Shown: positions 1 through 8,638, numbered from the stretch's first letter. The stretch is DNA of 64,000 nt from an uncultured Bacteroides sp. (GCA_937890825.1 CALADS010000038.1:62001-126000), one strand, 5' to 3'. The notes: generated by a model not told the origin, from the letters alone. Numbers and translations: made by a program.

Positions 1-450
1 TTGTAGAAATTCTTTATAACTCAAAGACTGTATATGAATCTCTTTATATCTTCCGCCAATAATCGTACTGAGTTCCTTACTCAACATTTTGGCATTGCTT
101 CCGGTAACAATCACTTCTGCATCCGGCTCTGTTCTATAACTTCTTATGCTCCGTTCAAAGTCTTCAATTTCTTGTACTTCGTCAATGAGAATATAATTCA
201 TTTTCCCCGTTTGGTAATGGGCATCAATGTAAGTGTTTAAATCCTGATAGTTCTTGATGTGATCAAAGCCCTTCTTTTCTTTATCTATATAGATGATATT
301 GTTGTTCTCATCACTCGCTTTTATATCACGAATCATCTTCAACGTATAACTTTTACCCACACGTCTCTGTCCGGTCAGAACGATAATCATATCTTTACCA
401 AGATATTTTTCTATTTTGTTCAAATAATTTTGTCTAACAATTATATACAT
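1..450 (-). CDS. AAA-family ATPase (AAA_14/DUF4143-like), 5' part only
   Basis: Reading the minus strand from the ATG at 450 gives 150 codons without a stop, running off the left edge, so only the N-terminal part is present. It shows a Walker A motif GQRRVGKS at about residues 27-34, a Walker B-like strand YILIDEVQE, and a sensor-like VTGSNAKML. This is the pattern of the stand-alone AAA_14 ATPases (usually about 400 residues, with a C-terminal DUF4143 domain) that are common in Bacteroidota and mostly uncharacterised. The missing C-terminus prevents a firm family call. A TATATTTG -7 box lies on the minus strand at 475-482, about 25 nt before the ATG; no clear -33 element is seen. Confidence 0.75.
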   Translation of the reverse strand, partial: MYIIVRQNYLNKIEKYLGKDMIIVLTGQRRVGKSYTLKMIRDIKASDENNNIIYIDKEKKGFDHIKNYQDLNTYIDAHYQTGKMNYILIDEVQEIEDFERSIRSYRTEPDAEVIVTGSNAKMLSKELSTIIGGRYKEIHIQSLSYKEFLQ

Positions 451-790
451 ATAGTTTATATTTGAAGATATCTGCAAATATAGTAATTTCTTCGATTATA
501 AACGAAGAATATCATAGTTTGCTCAGCTTATCTATTATACTCGATGAATATTCTGGCTATTACTAATTCAACTGACTATCACTAGAAAGATTGCGCTCAT
601 AAACACATCTTCTTTCTATAAATTGACCTGCTTGACATGAAAAATTTGTAGATACTAACTGAATATTGCGTGAACATAGCACCATTCATGGCTTCTCAAA
701 AAAAACATTTTTTCCAGTCCTTAACGATAAGTGATTAAATAATCATGCTCCTCCTTCCTTATCATAGTTAACTGTGCTTTGGGGTTCCTT
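451..790. other. intergenic region, AT-rich, no gene recognised
   Basis: These 340 bases separate the edge ATPase gene from the ygbA-like gene. I see no ORF with recognisable content on either strand. Features are the minus-strand -7 box at 475-482, a small 7-bp hairpin (TTCTTCG/CGAAGAA) around 489-510 just upstream of it, and otherwise AT-rich sequence with no recognised RNA. Confidence 0.5.
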
Positions 791-1093
791 TTACCCCAAC
801 TCGCGCCACAGATGGCGAATGGCGGCCACAGGATGATGCCACAGCATACGGGGGCCTGCATAGCGCATCACTTCCTGCATACGTTGTCTCATTTCCGGTT
901 TATAACAATGCACCTTACACTTTCGGCAAGTAGGTTTCTGGCCACCAAACGGGCAACGCGACAGACGGGTATGGGCATACTGTAACAAAGCCATGCATGC
1001 ATCACACAGCACTGCATGGCCTTCTTTATGGCGGCAGTACAGTTTAATCATCTGTTCTACGGTTTTCTTCTCTTCTGCTATTCTGGATTTCAT
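791..1093 (-). CDS. YgbA-like nitrous oxide-stimulated promoter family protein
   Basis: A 100-residue Cys/His-rich protein resembling the YgbA_NO family (PF11756), named after E. coli ygbA, which responds to nitrosative stress. Visible features are repeated Cys pairs (LYCRHKEGH, LCDAC, CPFGGQKPTCRKCKVHC) that could bind a metal, and a C-terminal GPRMLWHHPVAAIRHL segment typical of the family. The biochemical role is not established. The start at 1093 lies only 9 nt beyond the response regulator stop (1103), so it is probably co-transcribed with the two-component system. Family call from memory of the motif; function uncertain. Confidence 0.75.
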   Translation of the reverse strand: MKSRIAEEKKTVEQMIKLYCRHKEGHAVLCDACMALLQYAHTRLSRCPFGGQKPTCRKCKVHCYKPEMRQRMQEVMRYAGPRMLWHHPVAAIRHLWRELG

Positions 1094-1102
1094 ATTGCTT
1101 GA

Positions 1103-1795
1103 TTATACGATGAGTTTATAGCCGACGCCTCGCACATTGATGATGCGGATCTGTTCGTCACGGCTCAGTTTGTGGCGTAGCTTGGTAATGAATACGTGCA
1201 GGCTGCGGGTATTGAAGTAACTGTCGTCTCCCCATAATTCCAGTAAGAGGTCTTGTGTGTGGACCACGGCGTTACGATGCTGGCAGAGGCGGCGCAAGAT
1301 CTCTGATTCGCGGTGCGAGAGTTCCAGTGCTTGCTGCGGGTGGCAGAGTGTCTGCGTAGTGGGGTTGAAGCAATAGCTGCCGATGTCGTAGGTTGCAGGC
1401 TCCGGTGCGGCGGTCTCCTCGCAGCAGAAGGCTTTGCCGGCCAAGGCCTGGATGCGGACGATGAGTTCCTGCATACCGAAAGGTTTTCGCAGGTAGTCGT
1501 TGGCTCCCAGCTTGAAGCCGTCTACCACATCGTTGACTGCCGAGCGGGCGGTCAGAAAGAGTACAGGGGTCTGTTTATCTGTCTGCCGGATGCGGCGCAC
1601 CATTTCGAACCCGTCCATGCGGGGCATCATCACGTCAGCCACCAGTACGTCCGGATGCAGTTCAAAGAACAGGCGCAGCCCTTCTTCACCGTCGCCTGCC
1701 GTGTGGATGATGAAGTCCTGTCCTTCCAGCGTGTCCTTGATAATCATGGCCAGCGTCTGTTCGTCTTCAACTAATAATACATTTATCTTTTCCAT
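1103..1795 (-). CDS. OmpR/PhoB-family response regulator (RprY-like)
   Basis: A 230-residue two-domain regulator. The receiver domain (about 1-120) has the acidic pair in LLVEDEQ, the phospho-acceptor Asp at about residue 54 (VADVMMP), the switch Thr in FLTARS and the conserved Lys in YLRKPFG. The C-terminal half is a winged-helix DNA-binding domain ending in RGVGYKL. It lies 53 nt downstream of the histidine kinase gene on the same strand and is its obvious partner. The sequence resembles Bacteroides RprY, but I cannot verify orthology. Probable targets include the divergent outer-membrane gene at 3593 (inference from position). Confidence 0.9.
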   Translation of the reverse strand: MEKINVLLVEDEQTLAMIIKDTLEGQDFIIHTAGDGEEGLRLFFELHPDVLVADVMMPRMDGFEMVRRIRQTDKQTPVLFLTARSAVNDVVDGFKLGANDYLRKPFGMQELIVRIQALAGKAFCCEETAAPEPATYDIGSYCFNPTTQTLCHPQQALELSHRESEILRRLCQHRNAVVHTQDLLLELWGDDSYFNTRSLHVFITKLRHKLSRDEQIRIINVRGVGYKLIV

Positions 1796-1848
1796 GCTCT
1801 TTTGTCCTTTATAGATTTTATTCTTAAGTACGGCCCATCGTTGTCGGT

Positions 1849-3366
1849 CTACAGATAGAGGGTAAAGGTACTGCCTTTACCCGGTTCGCTGGTCACGCTA
1901 ATGTGCCCGCCGTGCTTTTCCACCAGAGTCTTTACGTAGAAGAGCCCCAGACCATATCCTTTCACCGGATGCAGGTTGCCGGTGGGCACCCGGTAGAACT
2001 TGTCAAACAGATGCTTGATGCGCTCGTGCGCTATGCCGATGCCGTGGTCGGTAATGCTGATCATCACCCGGTCGCCCTGTTGGTTGCCTCGTATCGTAAT
2101 ATCCGCTTCTTGCAGAGAATATTTGATGGCATTGTCCAGCAGGTTACTGAGGATGTTGCTGAAATGGATGCGGTCGGCCCGCACGGTCAGTTCCGGCGGT
2201 TCTAGGGTGAGCTGAAAATGCACCGGCTTGCCGGCTTTCAGGCGGTGCTGCTCCAGCAGCGGCTGGATTACCTCGTTCAGCCTCAGCTCTTCGGGATGCA
2301 GGCTGAAGGTTTTCCGCCGTTCCATGCTCATGGATAAAATCTGCTCCACCAGTCCGCTGAGTTGCTGTAACTGTTCCTGGCAAATGGTAAGATACTTGTT
2401 TCGTTTCTCTTTGTCTTCTGCCTGTCCGAAATGCAGCAAGGCATCGTTGGCAGCATACGCCACGGCAATGGGGGTTTTCAGCTCGTGGGTGATGTTGTTG
2501 GTAAAGTCGCTTTTCATTTCCTCCAGGGTCTTCTGTTGCAGCAGGGTGCGGATAAGGTAGCCGAAAGCCCCGCCCAGAATCAGCAGGATGATGAGCGAGG
2601 TGGCCAGAATACCCTTCATCTGCTGAAGCACGATGCCTCCTATGGGTTCCAATGTCAGTTCATAGGCACGATGATTATGCACATCCAGGTAGCAGGTGAA
2701 GTGCCGGGCATCTGCAGACGGGCGGTAGCCGGGAGTTCCGCATACGGCTAAGGTATCGGTATAGGCGCGGCTGCCGTCGTAGCAGACCCCGGAGTGCAGT
2801 TGCAGCAGTTGGTAGGGTACCTGCAGGTTCAGCGGTTTCAGTTGTTCCCACAGCAGGCTGTCATAGTCGGCCAATAAAGGGGGAAGCAGTTCGTCGATAC
2901 CGGCGTGTATTCCCTTCTGGAAATAATGGGCCAGTCGCTGCATATTGTCTTGCTTTTGAAACACCACACTCATTCCTTCGTTCATGTTCAGCAAGGCTTT
3001 CGATGAACGGGATTCTTCTTGGGGCACCAAACTCTCTGCTGCGAGCGTCACCGTGGTATCCGAAGAAGTATGCTCCGGATTGTCCGACTGTTCGGTTCGT
3101 GTTACCCGGCTTTGCAGGTAGGGGGTATCGTTGCTCAGTCCGGCATCCACATTGATGGTGCCATGCTCTATGCTGTCGGCACTCAGCCGTTCCAGCCGGA
3201 GTATCATTTCATTATAGTCGGCCATGCGCATACCTTCTGTAATCTGCTGCTCAAGGTTTTGGCTTAAGGTGCGGTACAGTCCGCCGAGCCAGTATGCCTG
3301 ATAGCCGAAGATACCGGTCAGAGAGAGAATCACCAGCAGGGCAATGTGTTTCAAAGGCAGTTTCAT
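1849..3366 (-). CDS. membrane sensor histidine kinase (RprX-like)
   Basis: A 505-residue classical sensor kinase. An N-terminal membrane segment (about 8-28) and a second one (about 255-277) enclose a periplasmic sensor region of about 225 residues. The cytoplasmic part has the H-box NITHELKTP, the N-box SNLLDNAIKYS, and G-boxes DHGIGIA and GYGLGLFY. It phosphorylates the response regulator encoded next to it. The signal sensed is not evident. The gene is divergent from the outer-membrane barrel gene at 3593. This region appears richer in G+C than most of the window. Confidence 0.92.
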   Translation of the reverse strand: MKLPLKHIALLVILSLTGIFGYQAYWLGGLYRTLSQNLEQQITEGMRMADYNEMILRLERLSADSIEHGTINVDAGLSNDTPYLQSRVTRTEQSDNPEHTSSDTTVTLAAESLVPQEESRSSKALLNMNEGMSVVFQKQDNMQRLAHYFQKGIHAGIDELLPPLLADYDSLLWEQLKPLNLQVPYQLLQLHSGVCYDGSRAYTDTLAVCGTPGYRPSADARHFTCYLDVHNHRAYELTLEPIGGIVLQQMKGILATSLIILLILGGAFGYLIRTLLQQKTLEEMKSDFTNNITHELKTPIAVAYAANDALLHFGQAEDKEKRNKYLTICQEQLQQLSGLVEQILSMSMERRKTFSLHPEELRLNEVIQPLLEQHRLKAGKPVHFQLTLEPPELTVRADRIHFSNILSNLLDNAIKYSLQEADITIRGNQQGDRVMISITDHGIGIAHERIKHLFDKFYRVPTGNLHPVKGYGLGLFYVKTLVEKHGGHISVTSEPGKGSTFTLYL

Positions 3367-3592
3367 ACAGTCATTTGCTTGTTAACGAGAGGGCAAAGAT
3401 AGCATCTTCATGCAGATGGGGAATGGCTGATGAAGAGAAATCTGCAGGGTTGATAAGATTAAATAACACTTCCGGTCTTTGGAGATAAGACTGCATAAGC
3501 ATCGGAACACCTGCTCTTCGGGAATTAGTGGTTTACTTTGCAGCAGAAAAAAACATGAATCATTATCGATGAATCTAAAAAACAAATACCTT

Positions 3593-5749
3593 ATGAAACG
3601 AAGTAAAATTCTCTCTTTCTGGCTCTGCCTTTCCTGCACGTGGCTGTGGGGGCAACAACCGTTGCAGCACACGGCAGGCGAGGCGGAACGTACGTTGAGT
3701 GCCGATAGCCTGATTACTAAGGATGCCCGGCTGGACAGCCTCTTTCAAACCATTCCCGAAGTGATGATTACGGGCGAGCGTCCGGTGGTGAAAGCCGAAC
3801 CGGGCAAGCTGGTGTACAACTTGCCGCAGTTGCTCAGCCAGTCGCCTGCCGACAATGCTTACGAGGCAGTAAAGCAGTTGCCGGGGGTGAGCGAACTGAA
3901 CGGCGGCTTTACCTTGGGGATGCAAAGCGCCACGGTGGTAATCGACGGCAAGGTGACAACCCTCAGCCATGAGCAAGTGATGGCTATGCTGCGCAGTCTG
4001 CCTGCCGACCGACTGGCCAATGCTGAGGTGATGTATCAGGCTCCGGCGCGCTATCAGGTGCGGGGTGCGCTGATTAATCTGACCTTGAAGCGTACAACTG
4101 CCCCAAAAACCACTTTGCAAGGAGAAGTGTATGCTTCCTATGCCCAGCAACATAACGGTTCTACTAACGAACGCTTGTCTTTACTCTATGCAAAGGATAA
4201 CTTTTCGGTGGATTTACTGTATAGTTATGGCCATGCCAACGGATGGCGGGTAACAGATAAGGAAGCCCTGCATACCATCAACGATGGCACGGTACACGAT
4301 ATCCGTACACTGGAACGAAGTGCCAGCCGGGACAATGACCATACCCTTCGGCTGGGGGCCGATTATGCTTTCTCGGAACATCATCGGCTGAGCATGGTCT
4401 ACAACGGACAATTCACTAACCGACATCTGTACCAGACTACCGGCGGTACGCAAGTTTCTGATTTGTACAGCCGGGGAACCGGGCAGTTGCACAACTTCCG
4501 CCTGGATTATCAGTTGCCTACGGGCACCAAGGCCGGAGCCGAGTTTACCTATTTCACCACTCCCTCGCACCAGCGGCTGGAGAGCATCCTGGAAGATGCC
4601 ACGCTCCGCTTCGAAACATCCGACCGGCAGCGTATCAACCGCTGGAAACTGTTCTTGTCGCAAGAGCATGGTTGGGCCGACGGATGGGGCTTGAATTACG
4701 GTGCCGTCTATACCACCGGCATCGACCACAGTTACCAGACTTACCTGCCGTGGAAGGCTGCACAGTCTGTTGCATCCACCCGAAACGGACAGACGTTGCC
4801 AGAGGATATGCAATCGCGCAAGCAGGAGCAGACGGTCAACCTCTATGCCGGATTCACGAAGAGCTGGGGGCAGAAGCTGACGCTGGATGCCTCTTTGGCT
4901 GCCGAATATTATCACACCCCGGTGTGGAACCAGTGGGATTGGTTCCCTGCCTTGAATCTGACTTATCTGCCAGCCGACGGGCATATGCTGCAATTATCGG
5001 CCAACAGCGATAAAAGTTATCCCGACTATTGGGCGGTGCAGGATGCGGTGTCCTACTCCGGAGGCGGCTATTCTGAAATCTGGGGAAATCCTGTGCTGAA
5101 GCCGGAGAAGAATTATCAGTTGGCCCTGTCGTACATCCTGCAAAACAAGTATGTGTTTACAGCCTGGTATAATCATAACGAGGATTACATTCAGCAGACG
5201 CTCTATCAGTCGCCCGAACGCCTGGTTGAAATCTACCGGCACTTCAACTTCGACTTTCAGCAGCAGGCCGGTTTGCAGGTTTCCCTGCCCTTCCGGGTGA
5301 AAAACTGGTTGCAGGCTCGCTTTTCGCTGACCGGAGCCTGGATGCGAGAGAAGGACAGCGATTTCTGGGACATTCCCTTCGACCGCCGCCGGTGGTTTGT
5401 GGTGGGCAGTATGCACAACACGTTTACCCTTTCTACCCGTCCCGATGTAAAACTCACCGTTTCCGGCCAATTCCAGAGCAAAGCCAATCAAGGCACCTAC
5501 ACCATACCGGCCATGGGACATCTGGACCTTTCTCTCCGCTATACCTTTGCCCGCAAGCGTGCCGTGCTGAGGCTGTATGGCAACGACCTGTTCGAGACGC
5601 AGAAGATAGCCCCCCGCATCCGCTACCTTACGCAGCACGTCACCAACCGCTATTCTTGTTTCCGCGAAGTAGGCGTATCGTTTACCTACCGCTTCGGGGG
5701 CTATCAGGAAAAGCGGCGGGCGGCGGTAGATACCTCGCGCTTCAAGTAA
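3593..5749 (+). CDS. outer-membrane beta-barrel protein (TonB-receptor-like, OMP_b-brl_3 type)
   Basis: A protein of about 718 residues. I chose the ATG at 3593 because it opens directly with a signal peptide (MKRSKILSFWLCLS, cleavage near WGQ); in-frame ATGs at 3479 and 3569 would only add charged residues. After a short plug-like region (GERPVVKAEPGKL, LPGVSEL, VVIDGK) the rest is alternating aromatic/hydrophobic beta strands ending in a C-terminal strand rich in F, Y and R. There is no N-terminal carboxypeptidase-regulatory domain, unlike the other TonB receptors here. The substrate is unknown. It is transcribed away from the two-component genes, which may regulate it. Confidence 0.85.
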   Translation: MKRSKILSFWLCLSCTWLWGQQPLQHTAGEAERTLSADSLITKDARLDSLFQTIPEVMITGERPVVKAEPGKLVYNLPQLLSQSPADNAYEAVKQLPGVSELNGGFTLGMQSATVVIDGKVTTLSHEQVMAMLRSLPADRLANAEVMYQAPARYQVRGALINLTLKRTTAPKTTLQGEVYASYAQQHNGSTNERLSLLYAKDNFSVDLLYSYGHANGWRVTDKEALHTINDGTVHDIRTLERSASRDNDHTLRLGADYAFSEHHRLSMVYNGQFTNRHLYQTTGGTQVSDLYSRGTGQLHNFRLDYQLPTGTKAGAEFTYFTTPSHQRLESILEDATLRFETSDRQRINRWKLFLSQEHGWADGWGLNYGAVYTTGIDHSYQTYLPWKAAQSVASTRNGQTLPEDMQSRKQEQTVNLYAGFTKSWGQKLTLDASLAAEYYHTPVWNQWDWFPALNLTYLPADGHMLQLSANSDKSYPDYWAVQDAVSYSGGGYSEIWGNPVLKPEKNYQLALSYILQNKYVFTAWYNHNEDYIQQTLYQSPERLVEIYRHFNFDFQQQAGLQVSLPFRVKNWLQARFSLTGAWMREKDSDFWDIPFDRRRWFVVGSMHNTFTLSTRPDVKLTVSGQFQSKANQGTYTIPAMGHLDLSLRYTFARKRAVLRLYGNDLFETQKIAPRIRYLTQHVTNRYSCFREVGVSFTYRFGGYQEKRRAAVDTSRFK

Positions 5750-5769
5750 GGGTTCCGGGCTGCCTCTCC

Positions 5770-5850
5770 GCCCTGACAGCACCGTAACAACCCCGTAGCA
5801 TCTCCGTGCAGAGGTACTTATGCGTGGGGGTGTTACGGAGCTGTTAGGGC
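5770..5850. repeat. 81-nt imperfect hairpin between the barrel gene and the TPR gene
   Basis: The arms GCCCTGACAGC (5770-5780) and GCTGTTAGGGC (5840-5850) pair with one G-T pair. After an A/A mismatch they continue as CCGTAACA/TGTTACGG, and after a further mismatch as CCCC/GGGG. The inner loop contains a smaller CTC/GAG stem. No T-tract follows. It sits 20 nt after the stop of the barrel gene and may be its terminator or a 3' stabilising structure. Confidence 0.6.
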
Positions 5851-5899
5851 TCAGAAACGATTCTGATACGGACAGGGTGCCCTGAAATCTTTTCCGGTT

Positions 5900-5930
5900 T
5901 TTGGTTTTCCTTGTTTTTTTACTATATTTG
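5900..5930 (+). promoter_or_regulatory. Bacteroides-type promoter of the TPR gene
   Basis: TTTG at 5900-5903, 19-nt spacer, TATATTTG at 5923-5930. It matches the Bacteroides consensus exactly and places the transcript start near 5937, before the ATG at 5958. It therefore rules out the earlier in-frame start at 5901. Confidence 0.8.
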
Positions 5931-5957
5931 AAAATCAATCCATTAACCCCATTCTTT

Positions 5958-7289
5958 ATGCCAATGATGATGAAAAATGTACTAGTTCTATGTATCGGGC
6001 TGATGACTGCCTGTCATCTTCTGGCCCAGCCGGAAGCCATCCGGCAAGCGATGGCCGATTATGATTATCCCCAGGCGTTGCAGCTTATCGCACAAGAAGA
6101 TCCTACCGTTTCCTTGCTTTATCTGAAGGGAACGGCACTGAAAGAATTGAAACGCTGGCCGGAAGCGTTGCAGGTATATGAACAGCTTTGCATACAGGAT
6201 TCGCTGGCTCCGCGCGCCTTTATAGAATCGGCTGCCTGCTGCAAGGCTTTATCCCGAAACAAGCAGGCCGTGGATTACTACGAAAAGGCTTTGCAGTTGG
6301 ATTCGCTTCATATATATGCCAGGATGCAGTACATTCAGTTGCTGCAGTCGTTGAAAAGGCATGAAGAGGCGTTGGAAGAAAGCCGGAAACTGGTGGTGTG
6401 CGATAGTTCTACGGTGGCCTTTCATCAGTTGGGGCAGTGCTACCAGAACCTGAAACGCTGGGAAGAGGCTTTGTCTTGCTACCAATGGATTCAGCGGTGC
6501 GACTCTTCCGATTATCTGGCTGCTGCCAAGCAAGGCATGATTTATATTGAAAAGGAAGATTACCCCCGTGCCATTGAAGTGACCGAAGCCTACCGGCGCA
6601 TAGACAGTACCCATGTGCTGGTGAATCAGCAGAACGCACAGGCCTATTGTCTGAATCAGGATTATGAAATGGCTATCCGGCGGTATGAATCCTTGCTTCA
6701 GCAAGGCGACAGTACCTTTTATACCACGTATTATTTGGGCATCAGTTTTTATGCTTCCGATTTGTTTTATGAAGCCTGTGATGCTTTTCTGCTGGCCCGG
6801 AAGCAGGCACCCAAAGATGTCAATTTGTTGTATTATCTAGGCAAGGCTTGTTCCAAAACCCGGATGAGGGTAAAAGGAGTGGAGTATATGGAAGAAGCTG
6901 TTTCGTACGCACTTCCGCCCGACAGTGCCATGAACCGCTTGTATATCGGACTGGCCGATTGCTACCAGGCTGCCGGGCTGTATCTCGACCAACTGGAAAC
7001 CCTCGAAACCCGTTATGCCCGTTACGACTGCAGCAATCATAAACTGCTTTATGATATGGCTTTTATCAGTTACCGACATCTGAATAATCCTCGGCGGGCA
7101 CAGCGATACTTGGAGGCGTTCTTGAAGACCCGGCCTGAAGGGAATACTTCGAAGGCGCAGACTACCCCTCAAAAAGGAGAAGTACAACTGGGCGATATGA
7201 TTTATTATAATGCAGCCGAAAAATGGCTGGAAGACTTGAAGAAACACCGGAAACGCGAGGAATTCTTTCAAGGGAAAAAGCAGCTGTAG
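5958..7289 (+). CDS. exported tetratricopeptide-repeat protein
   Basis: A protein of about 443 residues with an N-terminal signal peptide (MMKNVLVLCIGLMTACHLLAQ). It may be a lipoprotein via the TAC or a signal-peptidase-I substrate via LLAQ. The body is a series of about ten TPR-like helix pairs (for example YEKALQLDSLHIYAR, LGQCYQNLKRWEEALSCY, YYLGISFYASDLFYEACDAF), which usually form protein-binding scaffolds. The tail is highly charged (KKHRKREEFFQGKK). The start at 5958 is fixed by the promoter at 5900-5930. A periplasmic or outer-membrane scaffold is likely; no partner is evident. Confidence 0.85.
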   Translation: MPMMMKNVLVLCIGLMTACHLLAQPEAIRQAMADYDYPQALQLIAQEDPTVSLLYLKGTALKELKRWPEALQVYEQLCIQDSLAPRAFIESAACCKALSRNKQAVDYYEKALQLDSLHIYARMQYIQLLQSLKRHEEALEESRKLVVCDSSTVAFHQLGQCYQNLKRWEEALSCYQWIQRCDSSDYLAAAKQGMIYIEKEDYPRAIEVTEAYRRIDSTHVLVNQQNAQAYCLNQDYEMAIRRYESLLQQGDSTFYTTYYLGISFYASDLFYEACDAFLLARKQAPKDVNLLYYLGKACSKTRMRVKGVEYMEEAVSYALPPDSAMNRLYIGLADCYQAAGLYLDQLETLETRYARYDCSNHKLLYDMAFISYRHLNNPRRAQRYLEAFLKTRPEGNTSKAQTTPQKGEVQLGDMIYYNAAEKWLEDLKKHRKREEFFQGKKQL

Positions 7290-7369
7290 CATAGGCTCTG
7301 CCTGAAGAAGAAAAACGGTTTTCGCTAGGATAATCGTTGAAAAATCATTTATTTTGTACCGTTACTTGT

Positions 7370-7495
7370 CGCGCAGAAGGAAGCAAAGAAAACGCATTGG
7401 CTACGGCTAAAAAAATGAATTCCAAAGGTTTTTCGGATGCGGATATCGCGGAACTGACAGGACTTACTTCAGAGGAACTCAGCAAATTGCTGTAA
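7370..7495 (+). pseudogene. C-terminal remnant of an Rpn/PDDEXK-family nuclease gene
   Basis: The frame ending at the TAA 7493-7495 encodes 41 residues: RAEGSKENALATAKKM, then a degenerate-HTH-like tail ending LTGLTSEELSKLL. This matches in layout the C-terminus of the intact Rpn-family protein at 31634-32563 (GRAE units, then a helix, then SGLSVEEVNNL). There is no start codon or nuclease domain upstream, so it is the decayed 3' end of a former gene. Confidence 0.6.
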
Positions 7496-7545
7496 GATAT
7501 AAAATAAGGGGGGTGTTATGGTGCCCCCCCTCTCTGATGTTTCAT

Positions 7546-8019
7546 TTATCCGATTTGCTCTTGCAGAAACCGCAGTATTTCTTTATGTTCTCGGCAGCTC
7601 AATACATACTGCTTGCCGTTTTTCATCCGGATGAGGAAGCATTCTTTATAATGGGCATAATACCCGAAATAGTATCCGATGAGGGTGTCATGAAAATAGC
7701 CCCAATACCCCATAAAGCCTCCGCTTCCACATAGTCTTAATCCTCCGGATGAAGGTAGAAAGGGTTCTGCCGATTTTATATCTGCATACGGCAACACTTT
7801 TTTCCACAAAGCACGATGTATAATGAGTTCTTTGTCGGTAGCTTCCAGGGTTAGCGGGCAATAAAATAAGCCGCTGAGCAGCACGAAGAAAAAAATGACA
7901 ATGGCAAAAACGCTACTGCCGGTAGGAAGATGTGACTGGTAAATAACCATTCCTAAAGCGATGATGACCGTCAGTGTCACTGCTTTACAGTAGTTGCTGA
8001 AATGAACTTTTGATTTCAT
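7546..8019 (-). CDS. small membrane protein with PH-like domain
   Basis: A 157-residue protein with two N-terminal membrane segments (about 12-28 and 35-55), followed by a soluble beta-rich part (LEATDKELIIHRALWKKVLPYADIKS, then FLIRMKNGKQYVLSCRE) that resembles bacterial PH domains. A Gly/Tyr-rich stretch (SGGFMGYWGYF) lies in the middle. It is the last gene of a three-gene minus-strand operon with an XRE regulator and another membrane protein. Function unknown. Confidence 0.65.
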   Translation of the reverse strand: MKSKVHFSNYCKAVTLTVIIALGMVIYQSHLPTGSSVFAIVIFFFVLLSGLFYCPLTLEATDKELIIHRALWKKVLPYADIKSAEPFLPSSGGLRLCGSGGFMGYWGYFHDTLIGYYFGYYAHYKECFLIRMKNGKQYVLSCREHKEILRFLQEQIG

Positions 8020-8040
8020 GATAAGTTATTTTTAGTTGAA

Positions 8041-8241
8041 TTAATCGTCTTCCTCCAGAATGAAGATAGACTCTACGGGTTTCTCAAAATACCGGCTGAT
8101 TTTCAGCGCCAGCGGAGTGGAAGGCAGAAAGCGGTTGTTCTCAATAGCCACAATCGTTTGCCTGCTTACACTTACCGCATCGGCCAATTGCTGTTGGGTG
8201 ATGTCTTTTTCGGCTCTTTCTACCTTGATTCTATTCTTCAT
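8041..8241 (-). CDS. small XRE-family helix-turn-helix regulator
   Basis: A 66-residue Cro/XRE regulator that is essentially only the HTH domain: ERAEKDITQQQLADAVSVSRQTI covers the two recognition helices, followed by NNRFLPSTPLALKISRYF. I chose the ATG at 8241 over the in-frame GTG at 8247. The start overlaps the stop of the upstream membrane-protein gene (8231-8233), indicating translational coupling. The pairing of a tiny XRE regulator with a membrane protein is common in Bacteroidota and Firmicutes; the target is unknown. Confidence 0.85.
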   Translation of the reverse strand: MKNRIKVERAEKDITQQQLADAVSVSRQTIVAIENNRFLPSTPLALKISRYFEKPVESIFILEEDD

Positions 8242-8638
8242 CTTCACTCATTTTTAAATAACGGTTCATTTCCAAACGGAAAAGAATGACAAATATCACG
8301 GGTAGCAATACTAAATTGATGGCCATGAAATTGAGGTAATCAATACCATTGATAAGAAGGGTACTGGCTATCAGCAGGATTACCCAAATGTAGATGGAAT
8401 TGAGCAGAGAGGCTAGACGGATGGTACGAGTCATTTCATCTTCTATCCTTTCACGTGAGCAGGTGATGAGCAAGGCGCCGATTGTAATGCCGATAATGGC
8501 GGCATCGTTGCAGATGGTTTCCATCTCGCCGGAGAAGGATACAATGCCTGCCAACACGAGAATCCCTAAAACGAGAGTAGGGATAAATAGAATCCACCCA
8601 AGAGGTCTTAAAGCGTGAGGAAATAAAATCGTTTTCAT
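8231..8638 (-). CDS. four-helix membrane protein, unknown function
   Basis: A 135-residue protein with four predicted membrane segments (about 12-35, 46-60, 78-97 and 103-122), separated by a short cytoplasmic loop ERIEDEMTRTIR. It heads the minus-strand operon that continues into the XRE regulator (overlapping by 11 nt) and the PH-like protein. The acidic C-terminus (KMSEDEE) overlaps the regulator start. No recognised family. Confidence 0.65.
   Translation of the reverse strand: MKTILFPHALRPLGWILFIPTLVLGILVLAGIVSFSGEMETICNDAAIIGITIGALLITCSRERIEDEMTRTIRLASLLNSIYIWVILLIASTLLINGIDYLNFMAINLVLLPVIFVILFRLEMNRYLKMSEDEE

Noticed and set aside
4214..5938. Long open frames on the minus strand opposite the barrel gene
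   Set aside because: They mirror the G+C-rich coding strand, lack recognisable domains or start signals, and overlap a convincing outer-membrane gene entirely.
7508..7530. G/C-run hairpin as a strong terminator
   Set aside because: GGGGGG pairs with CCCCCC, but there is no T-run; it may stop either convergent transcript but is too weakly supported to list as a feature.
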